A stretch of 64,000 nt of DNA from Streptomyces sparsogenes (GTDB taxonomy: Bacteria; Actinomycetota; Actinomycetes; Streptomycetales; Streptomycetaceae): NCBI RefSeq assembly GCF_001704635.1, contig NZ_MAXF01000013.1, positions 106,066 to 170,065 on the forward strand. Direction: 5' to 3'. The notes below the pieces were generated by a model that made no database searches, was not told the DNA's origin, and worked only from the letters and a program-made list of their open reading frames with translations. This document shows positions 16,093-24,400 of this stretch, piece after piece. Positions within the stretch are counted from its first letter, which is position 1, and each line of letters starts with the position of its first letter. Both the position numbers and the translations under genes were made by a program.

Positions 16093-17465
16093 CGCTCGAC
16101 GTACCCAGGATCCGGGCCCGGGTCGCCGAACTCCTGGCGGAATACGCGATCCCGAGCGCCGCGATCGGCGTGCTCCACGACGGAGAGCTGACCGAACTCG
16201 CGGTCGGCGTCAAGGACGTGGAAACGCGGGAACCCGCGACGACGGACACCGTCTACCAATGCGGCTCCATGACCAAGACATGGACCGCACTGGCCTTCAT
16301 GCAACTCGTCGACGAGGGGAAAGTCGACCTCGACGAGCCGGTGCGCACCTATCTGCCCGGCTTCGTGGTGGCCGATCCCGAGGCAAGCGCCAAAGTCACC
16401 CCTCGCCACCTGCTGAACCACACCAGCGGCATCGAGGACGCCTACGGCGACCCCGGCGAAGGCGACGACGTCTACGCGCGCATGGTCGAGAACATCGCCG
16501 ACGCGCCCCAGGTCTTTCCGCTGGGCCGCACGCACGGTTACAGCGCGGCGCTGGGGTACGCGATTCTCGCGCGGATCCTGGAGGTGCGCGACGGCGCGCG
16601 CTGGGACGACGTCATGCGCCGCCGCCTCTTCGAACCCATGGGCCTGACCAGCACGAACAGTTGGCACGAGCAGGTGGACGAGGCCCGCGCCGCGACCGGG
16701 CACCTGCTCCGTTCCCTGGACGAGGGCCCCATCCTCACACCGGTGCGCCACCTGCCCCGTGCGTTCGGCCCCGGCGGAAACATCACCTCGACCACCCGGG
16801 AGGTGCTCGCCATGGCACACCTCCTCCTCAACGACGGCACGGCGCCCAGCGGAAAGCGCATTGTCTCGGCCGAGAGTGTTCGGGAAACGCTGCGGTCGCG
16901 GGTGCCCGTACCGGATCCCCACGTGTTCGGGCCGGCATGGGCACTCGGCCTCATCGTGTGCGACTGGCACGGCGAGACCGTCTACGCGACCGACGGCAGC
17001 ACGATCGGCCAGAACGCTCGGCTACGGCTCCTGCCCGACTCGAACACCGCCCTCACGATGCTGACCAACGGCGGGCCGAGGGACAGCTTCTACCGTGAGG
17101 TGTTCAACGAGATCCTGACCGGCCTCGGCACGGTCACCATCCCGGACCTGCCCGCACCGGGCCCGGCGCTGAACCTCGACCCGACCAGGTACCAGGGCGT
17201 CTACGGGCGCCCCGGCGCACGGTACGAGGTGTCGGCGGAAGGCGGAAGGCTGTACCTGACCCTGGTCCTCGATCCTATGCAGGCGGAGTTCCTCCGGAAG
17301 CCGGACCGCATCAGGTATGAGCTGCTCCCGGTGAGCGAGACCCATTTCCTGATGCCGCCGGCGGGTCCGGTGGAGGACACCCAGACGGTCGCGATCTACG
17401 ACTTCGCGAACGGCCCTGCCCAATACCTCCACACCAACTGCCGGGTGCACCCACGGCAAAGCTGA
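16089..17465 (+). CDS. Serine hydrolase, class C beta-lactamase / penicillin-binding-like
   Basis: A 458-residue protein of the beta-lactamase/transpeptidase-like superfamily. The SxxK nucleophile is SMTK at residues 60-63 (QCGSMTKTWTALAF). HLLNHTSGIED follows, and the YxN-equivalent is in HGYSAALGYAILARIL. A C-terminal lipocalin-like region (YQGVYGRPGARYEVS) ends it. No signal peptide is present, so it is likely a cytoplasmic esterase or peptidase rather than a cell-wall enzyme. It is coupled to the small protein upstream and regulated from the shared TTGACA promoter. Confidence 0.87.
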   Translation: MTLDVPRIRARVAELLAEYAIPSAAIGVLHDGELTELAVGVKDVETREPATTDTVYQCGSMTKTWTALAFMQLVDEGKVDLDEPVRTYLPGFVVADPEASAKVTPRHLLNHTSGIEDAYGDPGEGDDVYARMVENIADAPQVFPLGRTHGYSAALGYAILARILEVRDGARWDDVMRRRLFEPMGLTSTNSWHEQVDEARAATGHLLRSLDEGPILTPVRHLPRAFGPGGNITSTTREVLAMAHLLLNDGTAPSGKRIVSAESVRETLRSRVPVPDPHVFGPAWALGLIVCDWHGETVYATDGSTIGQNARLRLLPDSNTALTMLTNGGPRDSFYREVFNEILTGLGTVTIPDLPAPGPALNLDPTRYQGVYGRPGARYEVSAEGGRLYLTLVLDPMQAEFLRKPDRIRYELLPVSETHFLMPPAGPVEDTQTVAIYDFANGPAQYLHTNCRVHPRQS

Positions 17466-17476
17466 CCACGCGGGGG

Positions 17477-18424
17477 TCAGGGCGCGTCGGCGGACTCCGG
17501 CGCGGGCTCGGACGCTGCGGCCTGCGAGGCAGGCGCGCGGGACGGGCGGGAGCGGGAGACGGCCACGCCGGCCAGACAGAGCGCGCCGCCGAGGAGGGTC
17601 AGCCAGGCGGGCACCTCGTCGAGGAAGAGCCAGCTCAGCAGGACCACGATGGCGGGGACGGCGTAGGTGGTCGCGCCCATCTTGCCGGCGGGGGTGCGGG
17701 CCAGAGCGTAGGTCCAGGTGGTGAAGGCCAGGGCGGTCGGCACCACGCCGAGGTACAGCATGTTGAGCGTCGCGGAGGTCGGGGCCTTCGGGAGTTCGGT
17801 GGCCAGTTGCCCGGCGAAGGGCAGGCACGCCACCGTGCCGATCAGGCAGCTGTACGCCGTGACCTGGAGCGGTGTCCCGTACGCGAGCGCGGGCTTCTGG
17901 GCGACCACGCCGGTCGCGTACGCCACCGCCGCGAGGAGGCACAGCACCACGCCGAGCAGCGAGGTGCCGCCGCCCTGCCCGGAGGAGGTCGACAGGCCGA
18001 CCACCACCGCCCCGCCGAAGGACACCGCCATCCCGGCGAGCAGCCTGGGCGGCAGCGCCTCTCCGAGGAGCCGCGCCGCGAGCAGCGCCATCAGGATGGG
18101 TCCGACGTTGACCAGGAGGGCCGCCGTCCCGGCGTCGACCAGGCGTTCGCCCCAGTTCAGCGCGACCATGTAGCCGCCGAACCAGACCACCCCGGACACC
18201 AGAATGCCGCGCCAGGCGCCCCGGGGAGGCAGGCCCTCGCGGCGTATCGCCACGAGGAGGAACAGCACGAGCGAGGCGGCCAGCAATCGGCCGAGCGCGA
18301 GCGCGCCGGGAGAGTAGACGGCGCCCGCGCTGCGGACGGAGACGAACGCGGACGCCCAGGCGAACACGGAGAAGGTGGCGGCGCCGGCCGTGAGGACGCC
18401 GGGTGAGCGGAGACGGGAACTCAT
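17477..18424 (-). CDS. EamA-family (DMT) exporter
   Basis: A 315-residue transporter with ten predicted membrane helices in two EamA halves (AWASAFVSVRSAGAVYSPGA, ALNWGERLVDAGTAALLVNV, and later LGVVPTALAFTTWTYALART). The tail is Ala/Pro/Glu-rich and cytoplasmic. These proteins export amino acids or metabolites. The ATG is preceded by TAGGCT seven bases upstream, so the mRNA is probably leaderless, and the promoter overlaps a strong palindrome. The adjacent ArsR-type regulator is the likely controller. Confidence 0.88.
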   Translation of the reverse strand: MSSRLRSPGVLTAGAATFSVFAWASAFVSVRSAGAVYSPGALALGRLLAASLVLFLLVAIRREGLPPRGAWRGILVSGVVWFGGYMVALNWGERLVDAGTAALLVNVGPILMALLAARLLGEALPPRLLAGMAVSFGGAVVVGLSTSSGQGGGTSLLGVVLCLLAAVAYATGVVAQKPALAYGTPLQVTAYSCLIGTVACLPFAGQLATELPKAPTSATLNMLYLGVVPTALAFTTWTYALARTPAGKMGATTYAVPAIVVLLSWLFLDEVPAWLTLLGGALCLAGVAVSRSRPSRAPASQAAASEPAPESADAP

Positions 18425-18431
18425 GTGGGGG

Positions 18432-18469
18432 AGCCTAGGCGGCTGACATTTTGGTGTCCACCGAAATGT
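18432..18469 (-). promoter_or_regulatory. Leaderless promoter and palindromic operator of the eamA gene
   Basis: The -10 TAGGCT (minus strand) is 7 nt from the ATG. The 24-bp imperfect palindrome at 18446-18469 has arms ACATTTTGGTG and CACCGAAATGT (10 of 11 pairs) and covers the -35 area, a repression geometry. The remaining gap up to 18635 is filled by degenerate GCGACGGGTG / GTGAGGGGTGTGGCG direct repeats with no gene. Confidence 0.6.
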
Positions 18470-18635
18470 TCGGCTGTCGCGACGGCTGCTGTGACGGTTT
18501 TCGTGACGGCTGCCGCGACGGGTGACGTGAGGGGTGTGGCGCGGGTGCCGTGAGGGGTGTGGCGGCGGGTCCCGCGACGGGTGCCGTGCAGGCTGTGGCG
18601 ACACGTGCCGCGACGGCCGGCGCATGCCGGCCGGC

Positions 18636-19391
18636 TCAGCGCCAGGCGTCCGGCCCTATCCCCAGAAGCTCGCCGAACGCCCGCTCCCCCGCGTCCGTCA
18701 CCCGCAGGGCCCGCCCGCCCTCGTCCCGCCGCTCCACCCACTCCCGGCGCAGCGCCAGGGCGCACAGCCGCGCACCGGCCACCCCGCCCAGGTGGCGGCG
18801 GCGCTCGGTCCAGTCCAGGCACGAGCTGACGAGCGGCCGACCGCGCCGCTCGGTCCAGTCCAGGCGCGAGTTCACGGTCGGCCGGCGGCCCCCGTCGGCC
18901 AGGTCGACGCCCACCCGGGCGCACCACTCCAGCCCCGCCTCGGTCAGCTCGAACACCCCGTCCGTGCGTAGCAGCCCGCGCTCGGCCATGGCGTCGGTGA
19001 CCGCCATGCCGAGCCGGCCGGCGAGGTGGTCGTAGCAGGTCCGCGCGCCGGCCAGCGGGTCGGGGGCGGCGACGACCGGCGCCGCGTGGGCCGCGTCCCG
19101 GCCGGGGATCGCGTGCGCGGCGAGCGAGTCGACGAGGCGCGCCGTTTCGGCGTCGGCGATCCGTACGTAACTGTGGCGGCCCCGCCGCTCGGCCACGCAG
19201 ATCCCGGTGTCCAGCAGGCGGGCCAGATGCCCGCTCGCCGTGGAGGGGGCCACGCCGGTGATCCGGGCCAGCTCACCCGCGCTCCAGGCGCGTCCCTCCA
19301 GCAGGGCCATGCAGATGGCGGCCCGGGTCTCGTCGGCGAAGGCGGCGGCGAAGGCGGCGAGGCGGGCGGCGGGGGGCGGGGCGTCGGTCAC
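18636..19391 (-). CDS. ArsR-type winged-helix regulator with internal duplication
   Basis: A 251-residue regulator. The ArsR winged helix spans about residues 8-90 (FADETRAAICMALLEGRAWS, ITGVAPSTASGHLARLLDTG, RRGRHSYVRIAD), followed by a C-terminal helical domain. Residues around LDWTERR are duplicated in tandem: 15 residues, 45 bp (18803-18847 against 18848-18892). The usual homologue, as I recall it, has one copy, so this is a recent in-frame duplication. The GTG has GGAGG close upstream. It probably represses itself and the neighbouring EamA exporter. Confidence 0.85.
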   Translation of the reverse strand: MTDAPPPAARLAAFAAAFADETRAAICMALLEGRAWSAGELARITGVAPSTASGHLARLLDTGICVAERRGRHSYVRIADAETARLVDSLAAHAIPGRDAAHAAPVVAAPDPLAGARTCYDHLAGRLGMAVTDAMAERGLLRTDGVFELTEAGLEWCARVGVDLADGGRRPTVNSRLDWTERRGRPLVSSCLDWTERRRHLGGVAGARLCALALRREWVERRDEGGRALRVTDAGERAFGELLGIGPDAWR

Positions 19392-19411
19392 GCCTCCATC
19401 ATGCCTCAATA

Positions 19412-19429
19412 CTTCGGCACTCGCCGAAG
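19412..19429. promoter_or_regulatory. Operator in the arsR-type gene promoter
   Basis: CTTCGGC-ACTC-GCCGAAG is a perfect 7-bp-arm inverted repeat centred about 30 bp upstream of the GTG, with TATTGA (minus strand) following as a possible -10. This fits ArsR autorepression. Confidence 0.5.
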
Positions 19430-19468
19430 GTTTGGTCGGTGACCGGTTTCCGCTGGGCGGGGGGCGCG

Positions 19469-20353
19469 TCAGCCCTTGGGGGCAGTTGCCTCGATCTCGG
19501 CCAGGGCCAGCTCGAAGACCCGCTGCTCGTCCTCGGTCACCGGCACCTCCCACCTTCCGTTCTCCTTCGCGGCCTCCAGCCACTCGTGAATGATCACCTC
19601 GATGATGTCCGGCACCCCCTGCCCCAACAGCATCTCGACCAACGGCCAGGCGTGCATGGTGATGGGAAACTTCGCCGCCCGGTAATGCGCCCTTGCTTCC
19701 CGCCATATCGCCCGCGCCGCATCCGGGCCCTCGACCCGGGCCGCGTCGTGGAGCAGACGGCACCAGCCGATGTCGATGCGATCCAGACAGCCGCTGAACT
19801 CACGGTCCCACGGGCTGATTTCGGCCACCTCACGGAACAGCGCGAGTGCCGCGGCCCGGTCGCCGGCAGAGTAGAGCTCGTACGCCTGCCCCAGCTTCGC
19901 GTCCAGCCGGCCCCGCGGCGTCGCCCCGTGCTCGGCCACATAGGCTTCCGACTTCGCCAGCTCATCGCTGAGCTCGGCCGCGAGGCTCCGGATGTGTTCG
20001 GCGTACTCCCACAGCTCGGCGGTCTCGTCCTCGTCGACGCCGTGGGCCTCGGCTTCCCGCAGCAGCTCCATGGCCCGGTCGCTGTCCTCGTCCATCTGGT
20101 CCGGGTCCGTGCCGTCCTCCAGGGAGTCCAGGCAGGCGTACGCCCCGGCGAGCGCCAAGGCACCCCGAGCGGTCTCGTCCACAGCGTCCACGGCCCCGGT
20201 CACCAGGTGCGCCTCCACGGCCGACGCGAGATCGGACCAGTACGTGGCGTCGTTCAGCTCTCCGGCGGGGGTGAAGAACGCGGTGAACTCCCGCGGCAGC
20301 TTTCCGGAGGTGATCATTGCGGTGACACGGGCGGGCACCGGCGGCAGGTCCAT
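19469..20353 (-). CDS. Uncharacterised helical protein
   Basis: A 294-residue acidic, helix-rich protein (ATG with GAGGGAG upstream) without signal or membrane segments. Stretches such as GRLDAKLGQAYELYSAGDRA and ALFREVAEISPWDREF resemble tetratricopeptide-like helices. The family is not recognised. It lies 94 bp downstream of, and on the same strand as, the DUF1963 gene. Confidence 0.7.
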   Translation of the reverse strand: MDLPPVPARVTAMITSGKLPREFTAFFTPAGELNDATYWSDLASAVEAHLVTGAVDAVDETARGALALAGAYACLDSLEDGTDPDQMDEDSDRAMELLREAEAHGVDEDETAELWEYAEHIRSLAAELSDELAKSEAYVAEHGATPRGRLDAKLGQAYELYSAGDRAAALALFREVAEISPWDREFSGCLDRIDIGWCRLLHDAARVEGPDAARAIWREARAHYRAAKFPITMHAWPLVEMLLGQGVPDIIEVIIHEWLEAAKENGRWEVPVTEDEQRVFELALAEIEATAPKG

Positions 20354-20447
20354 GAGTCTCCCTCAACGCGGTCTCGACGCGGGCGATCGACGACGGAGCC
20401 AGTCTCTCCCGGCAGAGGTCGCCGGGACCGCCCGAGCCCCGTGGGCC

Positions 20448-21290
20448 TCAGCAGCACTGCCAGGTGAACATCGCCCGCTCGAAGCGGCCGGCGGCCAGGT
20501 CGTCGGGGCGGATCAGCCAGTACAGCGCCCCGGCGTCGCCCCACATCATGTCCGCGTCCTCGTCGGAGTCGAACTGAGCGAGCAGCACCCAGCCCTCCGC
20601 CTCCTTCTCGATCCTCGGGTCCTCCCACGACACCTCGCGGCCGCCCAGCGCGCCATGCGCCACCACGATCTCCACGGCGGTCTGGACGGACTGGGCGTGG
20701 CCGCCGATCTGGTGCGCGGCACCGCTCTGGTGCCGCCACACCGCCCTCTGGAACGCGTCCGGAAGCTCGCCCTCGCCGAACGCGGCGGTCAGCGCGAGCG
20801 AGTCGAAGTCGGGGGCGCTCGGGGCGGTGCGGACCGTGAGGTCCACCGCCGGGCAGGGGGTGATCCCCGCCGGCGCGGGCCGCTCGGGCGCGGCGGCGGA
20901 CCCGGGCGGGAGGTGGAGGACGCGGGCGCCGGGCCAGGTGTCCGGGTCGGCGGTGTCGACCAGGGCGTCGTCGTCCTCGTCGCCGTAGTAGAAGAAGGCG
21001 AGGACGCCGTCCGCGGGCAGCGGTATGTCCAGCGCCTCCCCGGGCAGCGCGGCGCAGTCGACCGCCGCCACGAACGCCAGCGGCCCGTGCCCCTCCCACA
21101 CCGGCCAGTCCACCCCCTCCGGCAGCCGGGGCAGTCCGCCGAGCAGGCCGACGACCGGGTCGGCGGGCCCGGCCTTCCGGAGGTGCGCGGCCGGGCGCAG
21201 CAGCGCGGTCCAGCGGTCGGCGAGGTCCGCGGGCAGGTGGGTGCGGGCCAGGGTGTGCAGCGGGTCGGGCGCGGTGGTCATGCGGGCCAT
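20448..21290 (-). CDS. DUF1963 (YwqG-like) protein
   Basis: A 280-residue protein with the DUF1963 pattern: GLPRLPEGVDWPVWEGHGPL, AFVAAVDCAALPG, LAFFYYGD and, near the end, LLAQFDSDEDADMMWGDAGA followed by LYWLIRPDDL. The family has no established biochemical role. Two starts, ATG at 21290 or 21281, have equally weak ribosome sites. It ends in the Cys pair FTWQCC. Confidence 0.8.
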   Translation of the reverse strand: MARMTTAPDPLHTLARTHLPADLADRWTALLRPAAHLRKAGPADPVVGLLGGLPRLPEGVDWPVWEGHGPLAFVAAVDCAALPGEALDIPLPADGVLAFFYYGDEDDDALVDTADPDTWPGARVLHLPPGSAAAPERPAPAGITPCPAVDLTVRTAPSAPDFDSLALTAAFGEGELPDAFQRAVWRHQSGAAHQIGGHAQSVQTAVEIVVAHGALGGREVSWEDPRIEKEAEGWVLLAQFDSDEDADMMWGDAGALYWLIRPDDLAAGRFERAMFTWQCC

Positions 21291-21340
21291 GATGCCGGGT
21301 GCGGCGCGCCGTCCCCCGCGGGGTCGGGCGGCAGGCCGGG

Positions 21341-21388
21341 GAGCAGGTCAGGGAACAGATCGAGGAGCAGATCGAGGAGCAGGTCAAG
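21341..21388. repeat. Four 12-bp tandem repeats upstream of terD-like gene
   Basis: GAGCAGGTCAGG, GAACAGATCGAG, GAGCAGATCGAG and GAGCAGGTCAAG run in tandem, ending 33 bp before the terD-like ATG. In one plus-strand frame they read EQVREQIEEQIEEQVKE and stop, possibly a 32-codon ORF from GTG at 21299. I see no hairpin or regulator motif. Confidence 0.7.
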
Positions 21389-21421
21389 GAACCGTAAAGC
21401 GGGGAGGTTCGTTACCCGGGC

Positions 21422-22651
21422 ATGACCGCTATGACTCCCGGCTCGAACCTCCCCCTGCCCGTCGCGCGCGTGGCGGTGGACGTCACCGCCCCGGTGCGGC
21501 TGGACGTGTCGGGCCTGCTGCTCACCGCCAACGGCAAGGTGCGCTCCGACGACGACTTCGTCTTCTACAACCAGCCCGCCGGCCCCGGCGTCACCCACCG
21601 GGCCGGGTCCGGCGGGGCGGGTGACACCATCACCGTCGATACGGCCGCCGTGCCGGGCGACATCGAGAAGATCGTAGTGACCGCGAGCCTGGACGCGCCC
21701 GGGGCGACGTTCTCGGGCACCGAGCCGACCGCCACCGTGCGCGGCGCCGACGACGGCGCCGTGATCGCCACCTTCACCCCGCCGCGGCTGGGCTCCGAGA
21801 CCGCGCTGGTGGTCGTCGAGGTGTACCGGCGCAATGGCGCGTGGAAGGTCCGCGCGGTCGGGCAGGGCTATGCCAACGGGCTGGCGGGCATCGCCACGGA
21901 CTTCGGCGTGACGGTGGAGGAGCCCGCCGCGCCCGCGGCCCCCGCCGCCGCGCCCGTCCAGGCTCCGCCGCCCTCCGGCCCGCCCGCCGGTTTCCAGCCC
22001 CCGCCCATGCCCACCGCCCCGCCGCCCGCTTCCCCGGCCGCTCCTCCCGCCGCCGCTCCGGCGCCGGGCGCCGGGAAGATCAATCTCGACAAGGGCCGCG
22101 TCAATCTGCAGAAGAACCAGACCGTGTCGCTGGTCAAGGGCGGCCGGCCGCTGCTGACCTCGGTGAAGATGGGCCTGGGCTGGGAGCCCGCCTTCCGCAG
22201 CAAGGACATCGACCTGGACGCGTCCGTGATCGCCTTCGGCGCGGACCGCAAGAAAATCGACGCCTGCTTCTTCGGCAAGCTCGCGATCCTCAATGGCGCG
22301 ATCCAGCACTCCGGCGACAATCTCACCGGCGAGGGCGGCGGCGACGACGAGACCATCACGGTCCACCTCGGCGGGCTGCCGCCGGAGGTCACCGGCCTGG
22401 TCTTCACGGTCAACTCCTTCTCCGGCCAGAAGTTCACCGATGTCGCCAAGGCCTACTGCCGCCTGCTGGACGCGGGGACGGGCGAGGAGCTGGTCCGCTT
22501 CGACCTGACCCACTCCGAGCCGCGCACGGGGGTCATGATGGCGAAGTTCATCAAGCAGTTCTCGGGCGAGTGGGAGATGACCGCGATGGGCGAGTACGTG
22601 GACTCCCGTACGGTCCGTGGCATGGTCAAGCCCGCCGGCCGGGCGCTCTGA
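21422..22651 (+). CDS. TerD-family protein with two domains joined by Pro/Ala linker
   Basis: A 409-residue protein. An N-terminal TerD-like domain (LDVSGLLLTANGKVRSDDDF, then GDTITVDTAAVPGDIEKIVV) spans about residues 10-165. A Pro/Ala-rich linker (about residues 165-220) leads to a second TerD/TerA-type domain (INLDKGRVNLQKNQTVSLVK, DIDLDASVIAFGADRKKIDA, GGDDETITVHLGGLPPEV). TerD domains bind Ca2+ and belong to stress and tellurite-resistance modules. No ter partners are nearby. Start at ATG 21422, with an alternative 9 bases on. The last 26 bp overlap the convergent AraC gene. Confidence 0.88.
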   Translation: MTAMTPGSNLPLPVARVAVDVTAPVRLDVSGLLLTANGKVRSDDDFVFYNQPAGPGVTHRAGSGGAGDTITVDTAAVPGDIEKIVVTASLDAPGATFSGTEPTATVRGADDGAVIATFTPPRLGSETALVVVEVYRRNGAWKVRAVGQGYANGLAGIATDFGVTVEEPAAPAAPAAAPVQAPPPSGPPAGFQPPPMPTAPPPASPAAPPAAAPAPGAGKINLDKGRVNLQKNQTVSLVKGGRPLLTSVKMGLGWEPAFRSKDIDLDASVIAFGADRKKIDACFFGKLAILNGAIQHSGDNLTGEGGGDDETITVHLGGLPPEVTGLVFTVNSFSGQKFTDVAKAYCRLLDAGTGEELVRFDLTHSEPRTGVMMAKFIKQFSGEWEMTAMGEYVDSRTVRGMVKPAGRAL

Positions 22652-23609
22652 GCATGCCGTCGGCCGCCGGGGAGGCAGTGGTCGCGGTGCGCCGGAATGC
22701 GCTGGGGCTGACGCCTCGGACCCGTTTGAACGCCGCGCTGAAACCGAACGGGTCGGCGTAACCCACCGTGCGGGCGACATCCGCGAGGGTCGCGGCCTCC
22801 TGTTCGATCAGGAGGTCTGCCGCGAGCGTCATGCGCCAGCGGGTGAGGTAGGTCAGCGGCGGTTCGCCGACCAGGTCGGCGAACCGCTTGGCCAGCGTCG
22901 AACGCGACACTCCGATGCGCTCGGCCAGCGCGGCGACCGTCCATGGAGCCGCGGGTTCGGCGTGCAGCAGGCGCAGCGCGGCGCCGGCCACCGGGTCCCG
23001 CTGGGCGGCCCACCAGGCCGGGGGCTCGCCGCCGGGCCGGTCGAACCACTCGCGCAGCGTGCAGACCAGCATCCAGTCCAGCAGGCGGTCGAGTACTGCC
23101 TGCTGGCCCGGGGTGTCGACGGTGACCTCGGCGGCGAGATGGTCCAGCACGGCGTCAGCCGTTCCCCCGCCGCCCACGCGCAGCACGACGGGCAGCGCGT
23201 CCAGCAGTCGGCGGCTGATCTCGCCGTGCACGGGATAGGCGCCGACGATCAGGGTCGTCGCATCGCCGCCGGCACCGGCGTCCCCGCCGGGGTCGTTCCA
23301 GCCGCGCCGGTGCCGCATCCCACCCTGCTCGGGCGTCGCGCAGTGTTCGCCGCACGCGATCGGTTCGGCCAGGGTGCCCGGCTCGTCGACGAAGGTGAAC
23401 GTCGCGGGGCCGCGCACGACGAGCGTCTCGCGGGCGCGAAGCGGCTCGGGCGGACGGTGCTCCGGCACGATCCAGCCCGCCCCGGTGAGGACGGTGCACA
23501 GGGTCAGCGGCGCGCCGTCCACGAAGTGGAGTGCCCAGGGCGGGGACAGGGTCGAACTGCCGAACAACGAACCGTGGGCTCGCACCCCACGGATCAGGTC
23601 ACTGAACAC
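22626..23609 (-). CDS. AraC-family regulator with cupin_6 domain
   Basis: A 327-residue protein. The N-terminal AraC-binding cupin (FSDLIRGVRAHGSLFGSSTL, WALHFVDGAPLTLCTVLTG) includes a Cys/His group (ACGEHCATPEQGG). The C-terminal double helix-turn-helix is clear (WTVAALAERIGVSRSTLAKR, FADLVGEPPLTYLTRWRM, DVARTVGYADPFGFSAAFKR). The GTG start has GAGGTGG upstream. It diverges from a PPOX-type gene, the likely target, and overlaps the terD-like gene end by 26 bp. Such regulators often sense oxidative or electrophilic compounds. Confidence 0.88.
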   Translation of the reverse strand: MFSDLIRGVRAHGSLFGSSTLSPPWALHFVDGAPLTLCTVLTGAGWIVPEHRPPEPLRARETLVVRGPATFTFVDEPGTLAEPIACGEHCATPEQGGMRHRRGWNDPGGDAGAGGDATTLIVGAYPVHGEISRRLLDALPVVLRVGGGGTADAVLDHLAAEVTVDTPGQQAVLDRLLDWMLVCTLREWFDRPGGEPPAWWAAQRDPVAGAALRLLHAEPAAPWTVAALAERIGVSRSTLAKRFADLVGEPPLTYLTRWRMTLAADLLIEQEAATLADVARTVGYADPFGFSAAFKRVRGVSPSAFRRTATTASPAADGMLRAPGRRA

Positions 23610-23730
23610 GTCCACCTCAGCGAGGTTAGACGAATACGCAGGCGATTCGGCTTCCTGCCCATGGGATCGTCCAAGTCGGCCGTGTTCAATCGGCGTCTGA
23701 AAGAACTTCGACGTAAACGGAAGGGCTGTG

Positions 23731-24159
23731 ATGAGCACCGACGCCAGTTCGCTGACCGCCCAGGACCTCGAGTTCCTCCGACGCCCCCTGCACGGGTTCC
23801 TGACCGTGGCCGCGGGGCCGCTGCCGCCACAGCCCCGGCCGGTGTGGTTCGAGGCCACCGCCGAGGGCACGATCCAGCTGTTCACCGCCCCCGACTCGCT
23901 CAAGGTGCGGCGTCTGCGCCGCGACCCCCGCGCCTCGATCGTCGTGGCCGCCCCGGTGGGGGAACCCGAGCGCTGGCTGTCGGTCGCCGGCCGCACCACG
24001 GTGGAATCCGACGGAGCACACGACCTGTGCGGCCGTCTGGCCGCTCGCTACTGGGACCTCGGCGACCCGGCCCGCGCCGACGCCCTCTCCGAGATACTGA
24101 CCGCGGACTGGGTCCGTCTCGTCATCCACCCGGAGACCGTGAGCCGCTACGCGTTTTGA
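23731..24159 (+). CDS. PPOX-class pyridoxamine 5'-phosphate oxidase-like flavin/F420 protein
   Basis: A 142-residue split-barrel protein: HGFLTVAAGPLPPQPRPVWF, DSLKVRRLRRDPRASIVVAA and WLSVAGRTTVESDG form the usual FMN/F420-binding strands. ATG is chosen with GGAAGG upstream (a GTG immediately precedes it). The reaction is unknown, probably an F420- or FMN-linked reductase. It is divergent from the AraC-type regulator. Confidence 0.82.
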   Translation: MSTDASSLTAQDLEFLRRPLHGFLTVAAGPLPPQPRPVWFEATAEGTIQLFTAPDSLKVRRLRRDPRASIVVAAPVGEPERWLSVAGRTTVESDGAHDLCGRLAARYWDLGDPARADALSEILTADWVRLVIHPETVSRYAF

Positions 24160-24210
24160 CGCTCCGTACTTCCCCGGCGACCCGAAGACCCGGCGACCCG
24201 AAGACCGGGG

Positions 24211-24263
24211 GGCCCGGGCCGGAGCGCCGAAGAGGGAGGAGGATCGGCGCTCCGGCCCGGGCC
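24211..24263. terminator. Bidirectional terminator between PPOX gene and phoX-like gene
   Basis: Perfect 19-bp arms beginning GGCCCGGGCC and ending CCCGGGCC surround a 15-nt loop (24230-24244). The rest of the 241-bp gap holds a 17-bp tandem (CGGCGACCCGAAGACC) and two copies of GCGGGCCGGGGCGGGGCCGG, with no gene. Confidence 0.75.
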
Positions 24264-24400
24264 GTCCCGTAGCCCGTACAACGAGCGAGGGCCCCGGAAG
24301 TGACGCGGCCCGCCCCCGCAGGACACGGGAGCGGGCCGGGGCGGGGCCGGACCGGGGCCGCAGCGGGCCGGGGCGGGGCCGGAGTGGACCGGGCCGCGGG

